From the NCBI GenBank assembly GCA_903896015.1, contig CAITWF010000016.1:1-64000 (forward strand): a stretch of DNA of 64,000 bases, written 5' to 3'. This DNA comes from an uncultured Opitutia bacterium (GTDB lineage Bacteria; Verrucomicrobiota; Verrucomicrobiia; Opitutales; Opitutaceae). The translations under genes were made by a program, and so were the position numbers. Below, piece after piece: positions 17,022 to 25,365 of the stretch. Position 1 is the stretch's first letter. Every line of letters begins with the position of its first letter. The notes under the pieces are model-generated. The model had not been told where the DNA came from and made no database searches. It saw only the letters and a list, made by a program, of their open reading frames with translations.

Positions 17022-17071
17022 TGCCCTACCGCATTCGCCGCTTTACGCCCCGCGGCGTTTTCCCTTCCGTC

Positions 17072-17959
17072 ATGGCGCCCATGACGCCCGACCGGCCCAT
17101 CTCTGAACTCTTCGCGCTCCAGCGCCCGCTGCGCTCGCTCGAATTCTTCCCACCGAAGGACGACGCCGGTGTCGAATCACTCCGTGCCACCGCAACCGCA
17201 CTGCGCCGGATGAATCCCGATTTCGTTTCCGTCACCTACGGCGCTGGCGGCACCACCCGCGATCGCACCGCTCAGGTCAGTGCGCTGCTCAAGAGCGAAC
17301 TCGGCTACACCGTGATGCCACACCTCACATGTGTCGGCCACACGCGCGCCGAACTCGCTGAGGTCGCCGATAAAATCCACGCCGGCGGATTCCGAAACAT
17401 CATGACGCTCCGCGGCGATCCGCCGAAGGGCGAGACGACCTTCACGCCCTACAGGGACGGCCTGCGCTACGCGAGCGACCTCGTCGCGCTGCTAAAGTCG
17501 CGCCATACGGATTTCTGCCTCGGTGTCGGCGGCTACCCCGAGAAGCACCCGGAAGCGCCGAACGCCGCGGTCGATCTGGAAAACCTCAAGCGCAAGGTCG
17601 AGGCCGGCGCCGCCTTCATCACCACCCAGCTTTTTTTCGACAACGCGATCTACTACCGCTTCGTCGAGCAATGCCGCGCCGCGGGCATCAACGTACCGAT
17701 CGTGCCCGGCATCATGCCGGTGCTGTCGCTGAAACAAATCCAGCGCTTCACCGCGATGTGCGGCACGACGCTCCCTGCGCCACTCCTCACCCGACTCGAA
17801 GTCGCCGCCGAAAATCCCGAGGTGGTTGAGATAATCGGCGTCGACTGGGCTCTCGATCAAATCCGCGGTCTGCTCGCCAACGGCGCACCGGGTTATCACC
17901 TTTACATCCTTAATCGCGCGAAAGCCGCGCTTGCGCTCACGGCGGGACTCGCAGCGTAA
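17072..17959 (+). CDS. metF: methylenetetrahydrofolate reductase
   Basis: Flavoenzyme that reduces 5,10-methylene-THF to 5-methyl-THF for methionine synthesis. The 295-residue TIM barrel has SLEFFPPKDDAG (catalytic Glu), FVSVTYGAGGTTRD, MPHLTCVGHTRAEL, NIMTLRGDPP (FAD site), VGGYPEKHPEAP, FITTQLFFDNAIYYRFV and VPGIMPVLSLKQI, all in normal order. The ATG at 17072 (or 17081) is chosen. The longer open frame upstream is translated repeat DNA. Confidence 0.95.
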   Translation: MAPMTPDRPISELFALQRPLRSLEFFPPKDDAGVESLRATATALRRMNPDFVSVTYGAGGTTRDRTAQVSALLKSELGYTVMPHLTCVGHTRAELAEVADKIHAGGFRNIMTLRGDPPKGETTFTPYRDGLRYASDLVALLKSRHTDFCLGVGGYPEKHPEAPNAAVDLENLKRKVEAGAAFITTQLFFDNAIYYRFVEQCRAAGINVPIVPGIMPVLSLKQIQRFTAMCGTTLPAPLLTRLEVAAENPEVVEIIGVDWALDQIRGLLANGAPGYHLYILNRAKAALALTAGLAA

Positions 17960-17961
17960 CG

Positions 17962-18012
17962 CAGGGGCGCGCCTCGCGCGCGCCCGCGGACGTGGACGAG
18001 TCACGCCCTGCC
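17962..18012. repeat. family B palindromic repeat copy
   Basis: CAGGGGCGCGCC...GGACGAGTCACGCCCTG lies between the convergent metF and hypE genes. It is related to the better preserved copies at 34130-34198 and 49774-49828. It may serve as a bidirectional terminator. Confidence 0.65.
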
Positions 18013-18028
18013 ATCGTCCAACGCAGCC

Positions 18029-19090
18029 TCAGCAGATTCGCGGCAACTGTTCGCCGCTCATGCGATCGAGAATACGCTCCGCGCCGATTACGCTGCGCAA
18101 CGTCACCTGTCCCGCGGGACCTGGCCGCACCCGGCCGATGATTGCCGGCGGCCCTCCCGGCGCGGTCTCAGCGATCATCGCAAGGGCGCGTCTGGACTGC
18201 GCCTCGGGCACGAAGCACACGAAGCGTCCTTCGTTCGCCACATACATCGGTTCCAATCCGAGAATCTCGCACGCACCCCGCACCAGCTCGGTCACTGGCA
18301 CTGCCGTCTCCTCGATGCCGATCGAAAGATTGGATGACTCGGCCAGTTCAACCAGTGCCGTCGCCAATCCGCCACGCGTGAGATCGCGCATGCAATGGAT
18401 GTCGAGTCCGGCCGCGAGCAACGCCTGCACAGGGGCCACGAGCGGCGCGCAATCGCTCTCGATGTCGCTCTCGAAGGAAAGATTCGCACGCGTCGCCATG
18501 ATCGCCATCCCATGCCGGCCGATGTCACCACTTACGATCACCACGTCACTGACGCGGATGCTCGTCGGCGCGATAGTGAGCCCATGTTCGATCACGCCGA
18601 CCCCGGCGGTCGTGACGTAGAGTCCGTCGCCCTTGCCGCGTTCGACGACCTTGGTGTCGCCGGTTACGATCGCCACGCCTGCGGCCTTCGCCGCATCGCG
18701 CATCGAGAGGACCACGCGCTCCAGCGTCGCGATGGGAAATCCCTCCTCCAAAATAAAGCCCGCGCTCAACCACAACGGTCGCGCTCCGCACATACATAGG
18801 TCGTTGACCGTGCCGTTGACGGCGATCTTGCCGATGTCGCTGCCAGGAAAAAAGAGCGGGCTGACGACATGAGAGTCCGTGGTGAAAGCGAGCTTAGCCC
18901 CGCCGGCCGTCAGCACCGCGCCGTCGTGTTGCGCATCAAGCGACGCATTGGCAAACGCCGGTCGAAAAATGCGGTCGATCAAATCTTGGGTAAGTTTACC
19001 GCCGCCGCCGTGGCCGACCGTGATCTCCGTGCGGTGGGCCAAGGGCATGGGGCAACTCGATAGGGCGGCGGAGGGTGTGAGCGCGGTCAT
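18029..19090 (-). CDS. hypE: hydrogenase maturation protein HypE
   Basis: Dehydrates the carbamoyl group on its C-terminal cysteine to give the cyanide ligand of the NiFe active site. The 353 residues contain the PurM-like ATP-binding fold ([57 protein letters not shown]). The protein ends with the required PRIC tail, Cys being the last residue. It is the last gene of the minus-strand hyp operon. An in-frame ATG 14 codons in (19048) is an alternative start close to the conserved core. Confidence 0.96.
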   Translation of the reverse strand: MTALTPSAALSSCPMPLAHRTEITVGHGGGGKLTQDLIDRIFRPAFANASLDAQHDGAVLTAGGAKLAFTTDSHVVSPLFFPGSDIGKIAVNGTVNDLCMCGARPLWLSAGFILEEGFPIATLERVVLSMRDAAKAAGVAIVTGDTKVVERGKGDGLYVTTAGVGVIEHGLTIAPTSIRVSDVVIVSGDIGRHGMAIMATRANLSFESDIESDCAPLVAPVQALLAAGLDIHCMRDLTRGGLATALVELAESSNLSIGIEETAVPVTELVRGACEILGLEPMYVANEGRFVCFVPEAQSRRALAMIAETAPGGPPAIIGRVRPGPAGQVTLRSVIGAERILDRMSGEQLPRIC

Positions 19091-19111
19091 GGGAAATAAG
19101 TTTGCGGTGAT

Positions 19112-20221
19112 TCAAACCGCCACCGACTCGGCCACCACGCGGCTGCGATAGCGGTAATAGGCCGCACACGCCCCCTCACCAGAAACCATCGGCGCACCGA
19201 GCGGATGCTCGGGCTTGCACGCCCTGCCAAACGCCGGGCACTGATGCGGCTTTTTTACGCCGCGCATGATTTCGCCGCTGATGCAAATTTCGTCCGGCCG
19301 CGCGGCGGCGTTTGAAAGCCGAAAGCGTTTTCGCGCGTCGAAATTCGCCAGTTCGGGCCGTACTTCTAGCCCGCTGCGCGGAATGACCCCGAGCCCGCGC
19401 CAATTGCGATCAGCGATCGTGAAGACCTGCTCGACGATCTTTCGCGCGTGGATGTTGCCCTCGAATTTCACGGCGCGCGCGTAGGCATTTTCGACCTCGG
19501 CGCGGCCCTCCTCGAGTTGCTTCACGCAGCGGAAAAGCCCCTCGAGAATATCTACCGGCTCGAAACCCGTGACGATGATCGGCGCGCGGTGTTCCTTCGC
19601 GATCGGGCCATACTCCCCGAGCCCCATGATCGTGCAGACGTGGCCGGCAGCGAGGAAGCCCTGCACCAGATTGTCCGGGGCCGAGAGCAGAGCGCGCATC
19701 GCCGGCGGCACGAGCACGTGCGAGGTGAGAATCGAGAAATTACGGACACCTTCGCGCTGCGCCCGCTGGACGGACATGGCGTTGGCGGGCGCGGTCGTTT
19801 CAAAACCGACGGCGAAAAACACGATCTCCTTCGTCGGATTTTCCTTGGCGACAGTCACCGCATCGAGCGGCGAGTAGACAATGCGCACGTCGCCACCGCG
19901 CGCCTTCGCCGTAAGCAAATCGATGCCGGTACCGGGCACCCGCAGCATGTCGCCGAACGAGCAGAGAACGACGTTGGGCCGCAGTGCCAGCTCGATCGCG
20001 TGGTCGATGATCTCCGAAGGTGTAACACACACCGGGCAGCCGGGACCGTGCACGAGCGTGATTTTTTTTGGCAGGAGTTCATCGAGTCCAAACTTCACAA
20101 TCGCGTGCGTCTGGCCGCCGCAGATTTCCATGATCGTCCACGGGCGCGTGGTCATGCGCGCAATGGCGGCAGCGATCTGATGCACGAGCGCCGCGTCGCG
20201 ATACTCGTCGACGTATTTCAT
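19112..20221 (-). CDS. hypD: hydrogenase maturation protein HypD
   Basis: Iron-sulfur scaffold that, with HypC, carries the Fe(CN)2CO unit to the hydrogenase precursor. The 369 residues include [25 protein letters not shown] (conserved cysteines), [13 protein letters not shown], and the 4Fe-4S region [20 protein letters not shown] followed by [25 protein letters not shown]. The start overlaps the hypC stop (ATGA). Confidence 0.96.
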   Translation of the reverse strand: MKYVDEYRDAALVHQIAAAIARMTTRPWTIMEICGGQTHAIVKFGLDELLPKKITLVHGPGCPVCVTPSEIIDHAIELALRPNVVLCSFGDMLRVPGTGIDLLTAKARGGDVRIVYSPLDAVTVAKENPTKEIVFFAVGFETTAPANAMSVQRAQREGVRNFSILTSHVLVPPAMRALLSAPDNLVQGFLAAGHVCTIMGLGEYGPIAKEHRAPIIVTGFEPVDILEGLFRCVKQLEEGRAEVENAYARAVKFEGNIHARKIVEQVFTIADRNWRGLGVIPRSGLEVRPELANFDARKRFRLSNAAARPDEICISGEIMRGVKKPHQCPAFGRACKPEHPLGAPMVSGEGACAAYYRYRSRVVAESVAV

Positions 20222-20487
20222 GGCGGCGCTCCCTCGTGTGACGGCATTTCGATTCCGTCGAGTTCGCCCATCTGTTGGAGATATTTGAAGGTCTCCGCCG
20301 CCTCCTGCGGATCGACGACGCTGATCGCGACGCCGACGTGCACGAGCACATAGTCACCTAGTTTCGCCTCCGGCACACACGTGAGGGCGATGTGTTTAAT
20401 CACGCCGCCGAAGCTGACGCGCGCGGCGCGCAGCAACGGATCATCACCGAGCACTTCGATAATTTTTCCTGGGACTGCGAGGCACAT
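20218..20487 (-). CDS. hypC: hydrogenase maturation chaperone HypC
   Basis: An 89-residue OB-fold chaperone. It begins MCLAVPGKI, with the essential Cys2 that binds iron and the hydrogenase large subunit. [12 protein letters not shown] and a helical tail follow. It works with HypD. It lies 18 bases after hypF and overlaps hypD. Confidence 0.95.
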   Translation of the reverse strand: MCLAVPGKIIEVLGDDPLLRAARVSFGGVIKHIALTCVPEAKLGDYVLVHVGVAISVVDPQEAAETFKYLQQMGELDGIEMPSHEGAPP

Positions 20488-20505
20488 GGGAGCGGGGGGG
20501 TGAAG

Positions 20506-22830
20506 TTAAGGGAGGACAACGTTGGTGAGATTCCATAGGGCGCCGAGCGCCTGCCCGGCGGCGATACTGCCATCATTCGGGGACAACTCGCGGTGCGTCA
20601 GCACGCGGTGGCCGGCCGTGCGCAGCGCCTGGCCCGTGAGATCGTGCAGCAGCGCGTTTTGAAAACATCCCCCGCTCAGCGCGACGGTGCCGGCGCCCGC
20701 AGCGCGGGCCACGTCGGCGATCATGTGGGCCAGCCCGCGGTGAAAGGCTGCGGACTGTGCCGCCGCGTCGGTCGGATGTTGCAGCAACGCCAACACCATC
20801 GGCGCCCAATCGATGCTCCACACCGCGCCGCCGCCGACGGCCGCCTGGAGTTCAAGGCGCAGTTCATTGCCGGCGGTGTGCGCGTGCCACGCGGCTGCTT
20901 CCACCGCGAGGGGCATCTGGCCTTCAAAGGAGTTGACGGTGCCGAGACCCAGCAATGCCCCGACCGCGTCAAAAAGCCGGCCTGCACTTGAGCAGAGGGG
21001 CGAATTGATCCCGCCGGCGAGCATCGCGCGCAAATTCACGGCTTCGCCGTCGGAAAAGCCGAACCGCCGTGCGAGTTCCCAGTAATGTTGCACATCCCCG
21101 AGTTCGTGGATGAGCGCCAGTGCCACGCGTCGCGGATCGCGAACCGCTGCCTCGCCACCGGGTAGCCGAAAGCGCCGCAGCCGCGCGAACCGTTTCGCCA
21201 CGCCGCGCTCGATCAGAATAAATTCACCGCCCCAAATTGTGCCGTCCTCGCCGTAGCCGGTGCCGTCCCAAGCCACGCCGAGGACATGGTCCGCCGGTTG
21301 GCCGTGTTCAAGCAGACAGGAAAGCACATGCGCGAGGTGGTGTTGCACCGCAATGGTCGGGAGCCCGCTCGCCAGCGCATGCCGCGTCGAGGCGTAGTCG
21401 GGGTGCTTGTCGTGCGCGACCGCGGAAAAGCGCGATCCGTGCAATTCGCCAAACGTGTCGATCGTGTGCTCAAACGCGCGCAACGTCGCCGCGTTGCCGA
21501 GATCGCCGATGTGCGGGCTGAGCACCACGCGATCGCCGGCAGCCGCAGCCACCGTGCTTTTCATCTGGCCGCCCACGCAGAGGATCGGCGCCGGCAGATT
21601 TGACGGCAACGGCAGCGGCGCCGGCGCGTAACCGCGCGCGCGGCGCAAGACGATAGGTTCCGCGCTGGCCGAGAGCCGCACCACCGAGTCATCGACCGGC
21701 CGCGCAATCGGCCGATCGTGGCCGAGGAAAAAATCGGCGATGCCAGCGAGCCGTTCGCGCGCGTCGAGGTCGTCGGTGCAGAGCGGCTCCTCGGAGAGAT
21801 TCGCGCTCGTCGCCACGAGCGGGCGGTTTAGGGCTGCGAGCAGCAACACATGCAACGGCGAGTAAGGCAGCAGCGCGCCGATCCACGGATTGCCAGGCGC
21901 CACACTCGGCGCGATCGTGGCCGACGGCAGACGCGGCACGAGCACGACGGGCGCTGCGGGCGAAGCGAGCAGCGCCGCCGCCTCGGGCGAAACCTCAGCC
22001 GCGAGGCGCAAGGCCTCCACCGACGGAAACATCACGGCGAACGGTTTCTGTTCACGGTGCTTCCGTTCCCGGAGTGACGCGACGGCGGCTTCGTTGGCCG
22101 CGTCGCACATCAGGTGAAAGCCGCCGACGCCCTTGACCGCGACGATGCGGCCGGAGCGCAGCGCCACGGTGGCCCGCACGAGCGCGGCGGCCCTCGTCGC
22201 GAGGTGGCTGCCGTCGATTCCGGAGATATAAATGTGAGGGCCGCACTCGGGGCACGCATTGGGCTGCGCGTGAAATCGCCGGTCGTTGGGATCGCGGTAT
22301 TCGCGCTCGCAGGCCGGGCACATCCGAAACGCCTGCATCGTCGTCCGGGGCCGGTCGTAGGGCAGACTCTCGATCAGCGAGTAGCGCGGGCCACACTGCG
22401 TGCAGTTGGTAAAGGGATAACGGTAGCGCCGATCGGCCGGATCGAGCAGTTCGCGGCGGCAATCGCCGCAGATGGCGAGGTCAGCGGGCACCGCCGTCGT
22501 GATCGGGCCGACGGTCGGCTCGCTTGTGACAATTGTGAAGTCGTCCCCCACCGGGACCGAATCGATTTCGACCGACATCTCCACCGCGGTGACGCGCGCA
22601 GCCGGCGGAGCTTCCTCCGCCAGCGCGCGCACAAAGCTCATCACGGCCCGATGCTCACCGCTCACGTGGGCTAGCACGCCCTGGGCATCGTTGCGCACCC
22701 AGCCGCGCAGGCCGAGGCGCACCGCGGTCCGCTGCACGAACGGCCGAAATCCCACGCCCTGCACCGTGCCACGCACGCGCACGAGCCGATCAACCGCGGC
22801 TACCTCCAAAATTAGCGGGGCTTCGGTCAT
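20506..22830 (-). CDS. hypF: carbamoyltransferase HypF
   Basis: Makes the carbamoyl precursor of cyanide from carbamoyl phosphate and passes it to HypE. The 774 residues carry all four parts. They are an acylphosphatase domain (VRGTVQGVGFRPFVQRTA), two zinc fingers (CGDCRRELLD...CTQCGPRYSL and CPACEREY...CPECGPHI), a YrdC-like domain (KGVGGFHLMCDAANEAAV), and the Kae1-like domain with HHLAHVLSCLLEHG and GVAWDGTGYGEDGTIWGGEF. The start overlaps the hypB stop. Confidence 0.96.
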   Translation of the reverse strand: MTEAPLILEVAAVDRLVRVRGTVQGVGFRPFVQRTAVRLGLRGWVRNDAQGVLAHVSGEHRAVMSFVRALAEEAPPAARVTAVEMSVEIDSVPVGDDFTIVTSEPTVGPITTAVPADLAICGDCRRELLDPADRRYRYPFTNCTQCGPRYSLIESLPYDRPRTTMQAFRMCPACEREYRDPNDRRFHAQPNACPECGPHIYISGIDGSHLATRAAALVRATVALRSGRIVAVKGVGGFHLMCDAANEAAVASLRERKHREQKPFAVMFPSVEALRLAAEVSPEAAALLASPAAPVVLVPRLPSATIAPSVAPGNPWIGALLPYSPLHVLLLAALNRPLVATSANLSEEPLCTDDLDARERLAGIADFFLGHDRPIARPVDDSVVRLSASAEPIVLRRARGYAPAPLPLPSNLPAPILCVGGQMKSTVAAAAGDRVVLSPHIGDLGNAATLRAFEHTIDTFGELHGSRFSAVAHDKHPDYASTRHALASGLPTIAVQHHLAHVLSCLLEHGQPADHVLGVAWDGTGYGEDGTIWGGEFILIERGVAKRFARLRRFRLPGGEAAVRDPRRVALALIHELGDVQHYWELARRFGFSDGEAVNLRAMLAGGINSPLCSSAGRLFDAVGALLGLGTVNSFEGQMPLAVEAAAWHAHTAGNELRLELQAAVGGGAVWSIDWAPMVLALLQHPTDAAAQSAAFHRGLAHMIADVARAAGAGTVALSGGCFQNALLHDLTGQALRTAGHRVLTHRELSPNDGSIAAGQALGALWNLTNVVLP

Positions 22831-23627
22831 GGGCGGAAAAGGTGGGCACGAAGCAGCTCATACCATTCCACAAGACCCTCACCGCTCCGCGCCGAGAGCT
22901 GGATGAGTTTTGCCTGGGGCGCGATGCGCCGGACATTTTCGATGGCGAGCGCGCAGTTGAAGCCCAGGGCTTCTGCGACGTCGGTCTTCGTCAGCAACAC
23001 AACGTGGGCCGTCTTGAAAATCGGCGGATACTTCAGCGGCTTCTCTTCGCCTTCCGTCGTGGAGATCAGCACCACGCGCAACTCCTCGCCGAGATCGAAT
23101 TCCGCGGGACACACAAGGTTGCCGACGTTCTCGATGAAGAGCACGCGCACGCCGGTGAGATCGAGTGACTCGACGCTCTTTGCGACCATGCCGGCATCGA
23201 GGTGACACGCCGTACCGGTCGTGATCTGCGCGACCGGCGCATGCGGCCGGGCGAGCCGGCGGGCGTCGTTATCCGTCTCGAGATCGCCGACGACCACCGC
23301 GCACTTGGTTTCGAGGCCGAACTCATCGAGGGTACGCGAGAGGAGCGTCGTCTTACCCGCACCGGGCGACGACACGAGATTTAGCGCCAGGATTTTTCGC
23401 CCGCGAAAATTCGCGCGATTGCCCGCCGCCACCTGGTCGTTTTTCGCGAGCAAGGGGACGTGGAGGTCGACGGTCTTTCTTTCCACCTGCGCGCCTGCCG
23501 CGGCCACCGCCGTAGAAGCTGCCGCCACGGCCGGCACGGTGTTCGCGCGCAGGATCCCCGGCGCCACAAAGCGCAGCACTTTGATGCCAAAGGGCACCGG
23601 TTGATCGCAGCCGCATTCGACGCACAT
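22827..23627 (-). CDS. hypB: nickel-inserting GTPase HypB
   Basis: A 266-residue GTPase that delivers nickel to the hydrogenase together with HypA. The protein starts MCVECGCDQP, the CxxCGC high-affinity nickel site. An Ala-rich linker and the GTPase domain follow (LVSSPGAGKTTLLSRTLDE P-loop, GDLETDNDARR, FIENVGNLVCPAEFDLG, LLTKTD). The His-rich nickel-storage stretch found in some HypB proteins is absent. The frame is open to 24059, but that extension overlaps hypA and looks non-coding, so the ATG at 23627 is used. Confidence 0.95.
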   Translation of the reverse strand: MCVECGCDQPVPFGIKVLRFVAPGILRANTVPAVAAASTAVAAAGAQVERKTVDLHVPLLAKNDQVAAGNRANFRGRKILALNLVSSPGAGKTTLLSRTLDEFGLETKCAVVVGDLETDNDARRLARPHAPVAQITTGTACHLDAGMVAKSVESLDLTGVRVLFIENVGNLVCPAEFDLGEELRVVLISTTEGEEKPLKYPPIFKTAHVVLLTKTDVAEALGFNCALAIENVRRIAPQAKLIQLSARSGEGLVEWYELLRAHLFRP

Positions 23628-23632
23628 ATAGG

Positions 23633-23977
23633 TTAGGACATTTCGATTTGAGCCAGTTCCAATTCGCGGCCTTGCCGGAGGTCGCCCGATAGTTGTCCGC
23701 AGCGCGGGCACGAAAAAACGTAATCCGTCCCCGCGTCGAAATCCTCGGCGCACGCTGCGCACCGCGCCCGGGCCGGCACCGCATCCACCTCGAGCGTCGA
23801 GCCCGCCGCGATCGTGTCGCGCGTGACCACGTCGAAGGCAAATCGCAGCGACTCCGGCTCGACTCCCGCCAGCGCGCCGATCCGGAGCACAATACGATGC
23901 ACCCGCTGCGCGCCACGGCTCCGTGCCTGTTGGAGCACTGCGTCCATGGCCGACGACATAAGGCCGAGTTCGTGCAT
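23633..23977 (-). CDS. hypA: hydrogenase nickel chaperone HypA
   Basis: A 114-residue chaperone. The N-terminus MHELGLMSSA contains the His2-Glu3 nickel site. The zinc site is formed by CAAC and CPRC (CAACAEDFDAG...FSCPRCGQL). It leads the operon hypA-hypB-hypF-hypC-hypD-hypE on the minus strand, divergent from the structural genes. Confidence 0.95.
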   Translation of the reverse strand: MHELGLMSSAMDAVLQQARSRGAQRVHRIVLRIGALAGVEPESLRFAFDVVTRDTIAAGSTLEVDAVPARARCAACAEDFDAGTDYVFSCPRCGQLSGDLRQGRELELAQIEMS

Positions 23978-24052
23978 GGGTGATGGGGGTGCTTAAGCAA
24001 GAAACGCACAGCAAGCGATGCGTCGAGCACCGACCGCCGTTTCGCCAAGATG

Positions 24053-24081
24053 TGCGCAACGATCACCAAGCGCTGCGCAAC
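24053..24081. promoter_or_regulatory. candidate operator: tandem TGCGCAAC sites between hypA and hyaA
   Basis: TGCGCAAC occurs at 24053-24060 and again at 24074-24081, 21 bases apart (two helical turns), in the middle of the 212-base divergent region. This spacing suits a dimeric activator or repressor bound to one DNA face and serving both operons. No convincing -24/-12 sequence was found here, and -35/-10 boxes are unclear. Confidence 0.4.
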
Positions 24082-24189
24082 TGCGGACGCCGGCTTCTGC
24101 TAACGTGACTTCGCCCCCGAAACTCCCGTCCGAAAATTCATTCACCCCGCAATACGGCGCCGGCTCGCGCCCGCGCAGTTTTATCACCC

Positions 24190-25347
24190 ATGAATTCCAC
24201 CCGCGAAGTTACCGAAAATATCCCGACCGTTTACGAACAGATGATCGCCCGTGGCGTCTCGCGCCGCGACTTCATGAAATTCTGCGCCTGGATGGGCGCT
24301 TACCTCGGCGTTGAAAGCAGCGGCATTGCGCAAATCGCGAAAGCGATCGAAACGAAGCGCCGGATTCCGGTGGTGTGGCTCCACTTTCAAGAGTGCACCT
24401 GCTGCAGCGAATCCTTCTTGCGCTCCTCGCATCCCATCGTCGCCGATATTCTCCTCGATAAAATCTCGCTCGACTACACGGAGACGCTCCAAGCCGCGGC
24501 GGGATTCCAAGCAGAGGAAATTTTACAGGACATCATCACGAAGCACAAAGGCGAGTATCTCATGCTCGTCGAAGGCTCCGTGCCGCTCGCCGCGGATGGC
24601 TGCTACTGTGTCGTCGGCGGCAAGTCCGCGATCGACACCGTCAAGGAAGTCGCCGCCGGCGCGAAAGCGATCGTCGCGTGGGGTAACTGCGCCTGCTCCG
24701 GCTGCGTGCAGGCCGCGAACCCCAACCCCACTCGCGCCACGCCGATCAACGCGATCATCAAGGACAAACCGATCGTCAACGTGCAGGGCTGCCCGCCGAT
24801 CGCCGAGGTCATGGCCGGCGTGCTCGTGCACCTGCTGACGTTCGATCGTCTGCCGCAGATGGACTCGCTCGGCCGCCCGAAGGCGTTCTATTCCCGCCGC
24901 GTTCACGACACGTGCTACCGCCGGCCAAATTACGACGCCGGTCTCTTCGTTGAGACGTTTGACGACGAAAACGCGAAGAAAGGCTACTGTCTCTACAAAG
25001 TCGGCTGCCGCGGGCCCTCGACCTATAACTCCTGCGGCACGATCCGCTGGAACAATGGCGTCAGTTACCCGATTCAATCCGGCCATCCCTGCATCGGCTG
25101 CTCGGAGGCGAAGTTCTGGGACAACGGACCGTTCTACCAGCGGCTCACGAATTTCCCCGGGTTCGGCATCGAGGCGACCGCCGACAAGATCGGTCTTGCC
25201 GTAGGCGCAGCCGCGGTGGGTGGCGCGCTCGCGCACGCGGTGCTTACCAACGTCCGGAAGCGCGACACAATCGGCGAACAACCCGGCGAGGATAACCAGA
25301 AACTCGATCCTAACCCCACGGCCGCCGAAGACCCCAAGAAATCCTAA
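24190..25347 (+). CDS. hyaA: NiFe hydrogenase small subunit, membrane-bound group 1, oxygen-tolerant type
   Basis: Carries the three iron-sulfur clusters that move electrons from the NiFe site to cytochrome b. The 385-residue precursor has a Tat signal (residues ~22-50, SRRDFMKFC). Proximal-cluster ligands are C69, C71 and C72 (ECTCCSES), C167 and C172 (WGNCACSGCVQAA) and C201 (QGCPP). The two supernumerary Cys (C71, C172) mark the [4Fe-3S] cluster of oxygen-tolerant enzymes such as E. coli Hyd-1. Medial and distal ligands follow (HDTCYRR, KKGYCLYKVGCRGP, HPCIGCSE). A C-terminal anchor helix (KIGLAVGAAAVGGALAHAVL) ends the protein. C169 and C138 are extra cysteines where I recall Ser and Met in Hyd-1. 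It is 18 bases upstream of the large-subunit gene. Confidence 0.95.
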   Translation: MNSTREVTENIPTVYEQMIARGVSRRDFMKFCAWMGAYLGVESSGIAQIAKAIETKRRIPVVWLHFQECTCCSESFLRSSHPIVADILLDKISLDYTETLQAAAGFQAEEILQDIITKHKGEYLMLVEGSVPLAADGCYCVVGGKSAIDTVKEVAAGAKAIVAWGNCACSGCVQAANPNPTRATPINAIIKDKPIVNVQGCPPIAEVMAGVLVHLLTFDRLPQMDSLGRPKAFYSRRVHDTCYRRPNYDAGLFVETFDDENAKKGYCLYKVGCRGPSTYNSCGTIRWNNGVSYPIQSGHPCIGCSEAKFWDNGPFYQRLTNFPGFGIEATADKIGLAVGAAAVGGALAHAVLTNVRKRDTIGEQPGEDNQKLDPNPTAAEDPKKS

Positions 25348-25365
25348 CCCCCGGAGACGCCTACC

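Noticed and set aside
16841-17071. Long N-terminal extension of MetF
   Set aside because: It is translation of the end of the DUF4340 gene and of a family A repeat; the family starts at about 17072.
23628-24059. N-terminal extension of HypB
   Set aside because: It overlaps hypA almost completely and lacks any HypB-like sequence; the CxxCGC start at 23627 is the family start.
24082-24189. Sigma-54 promoter for the hydrogenase operon
   Set aside because: Candidate GG/GC pairs in both directions have the wrong spacing (5 or 8 instead of 10 bases).
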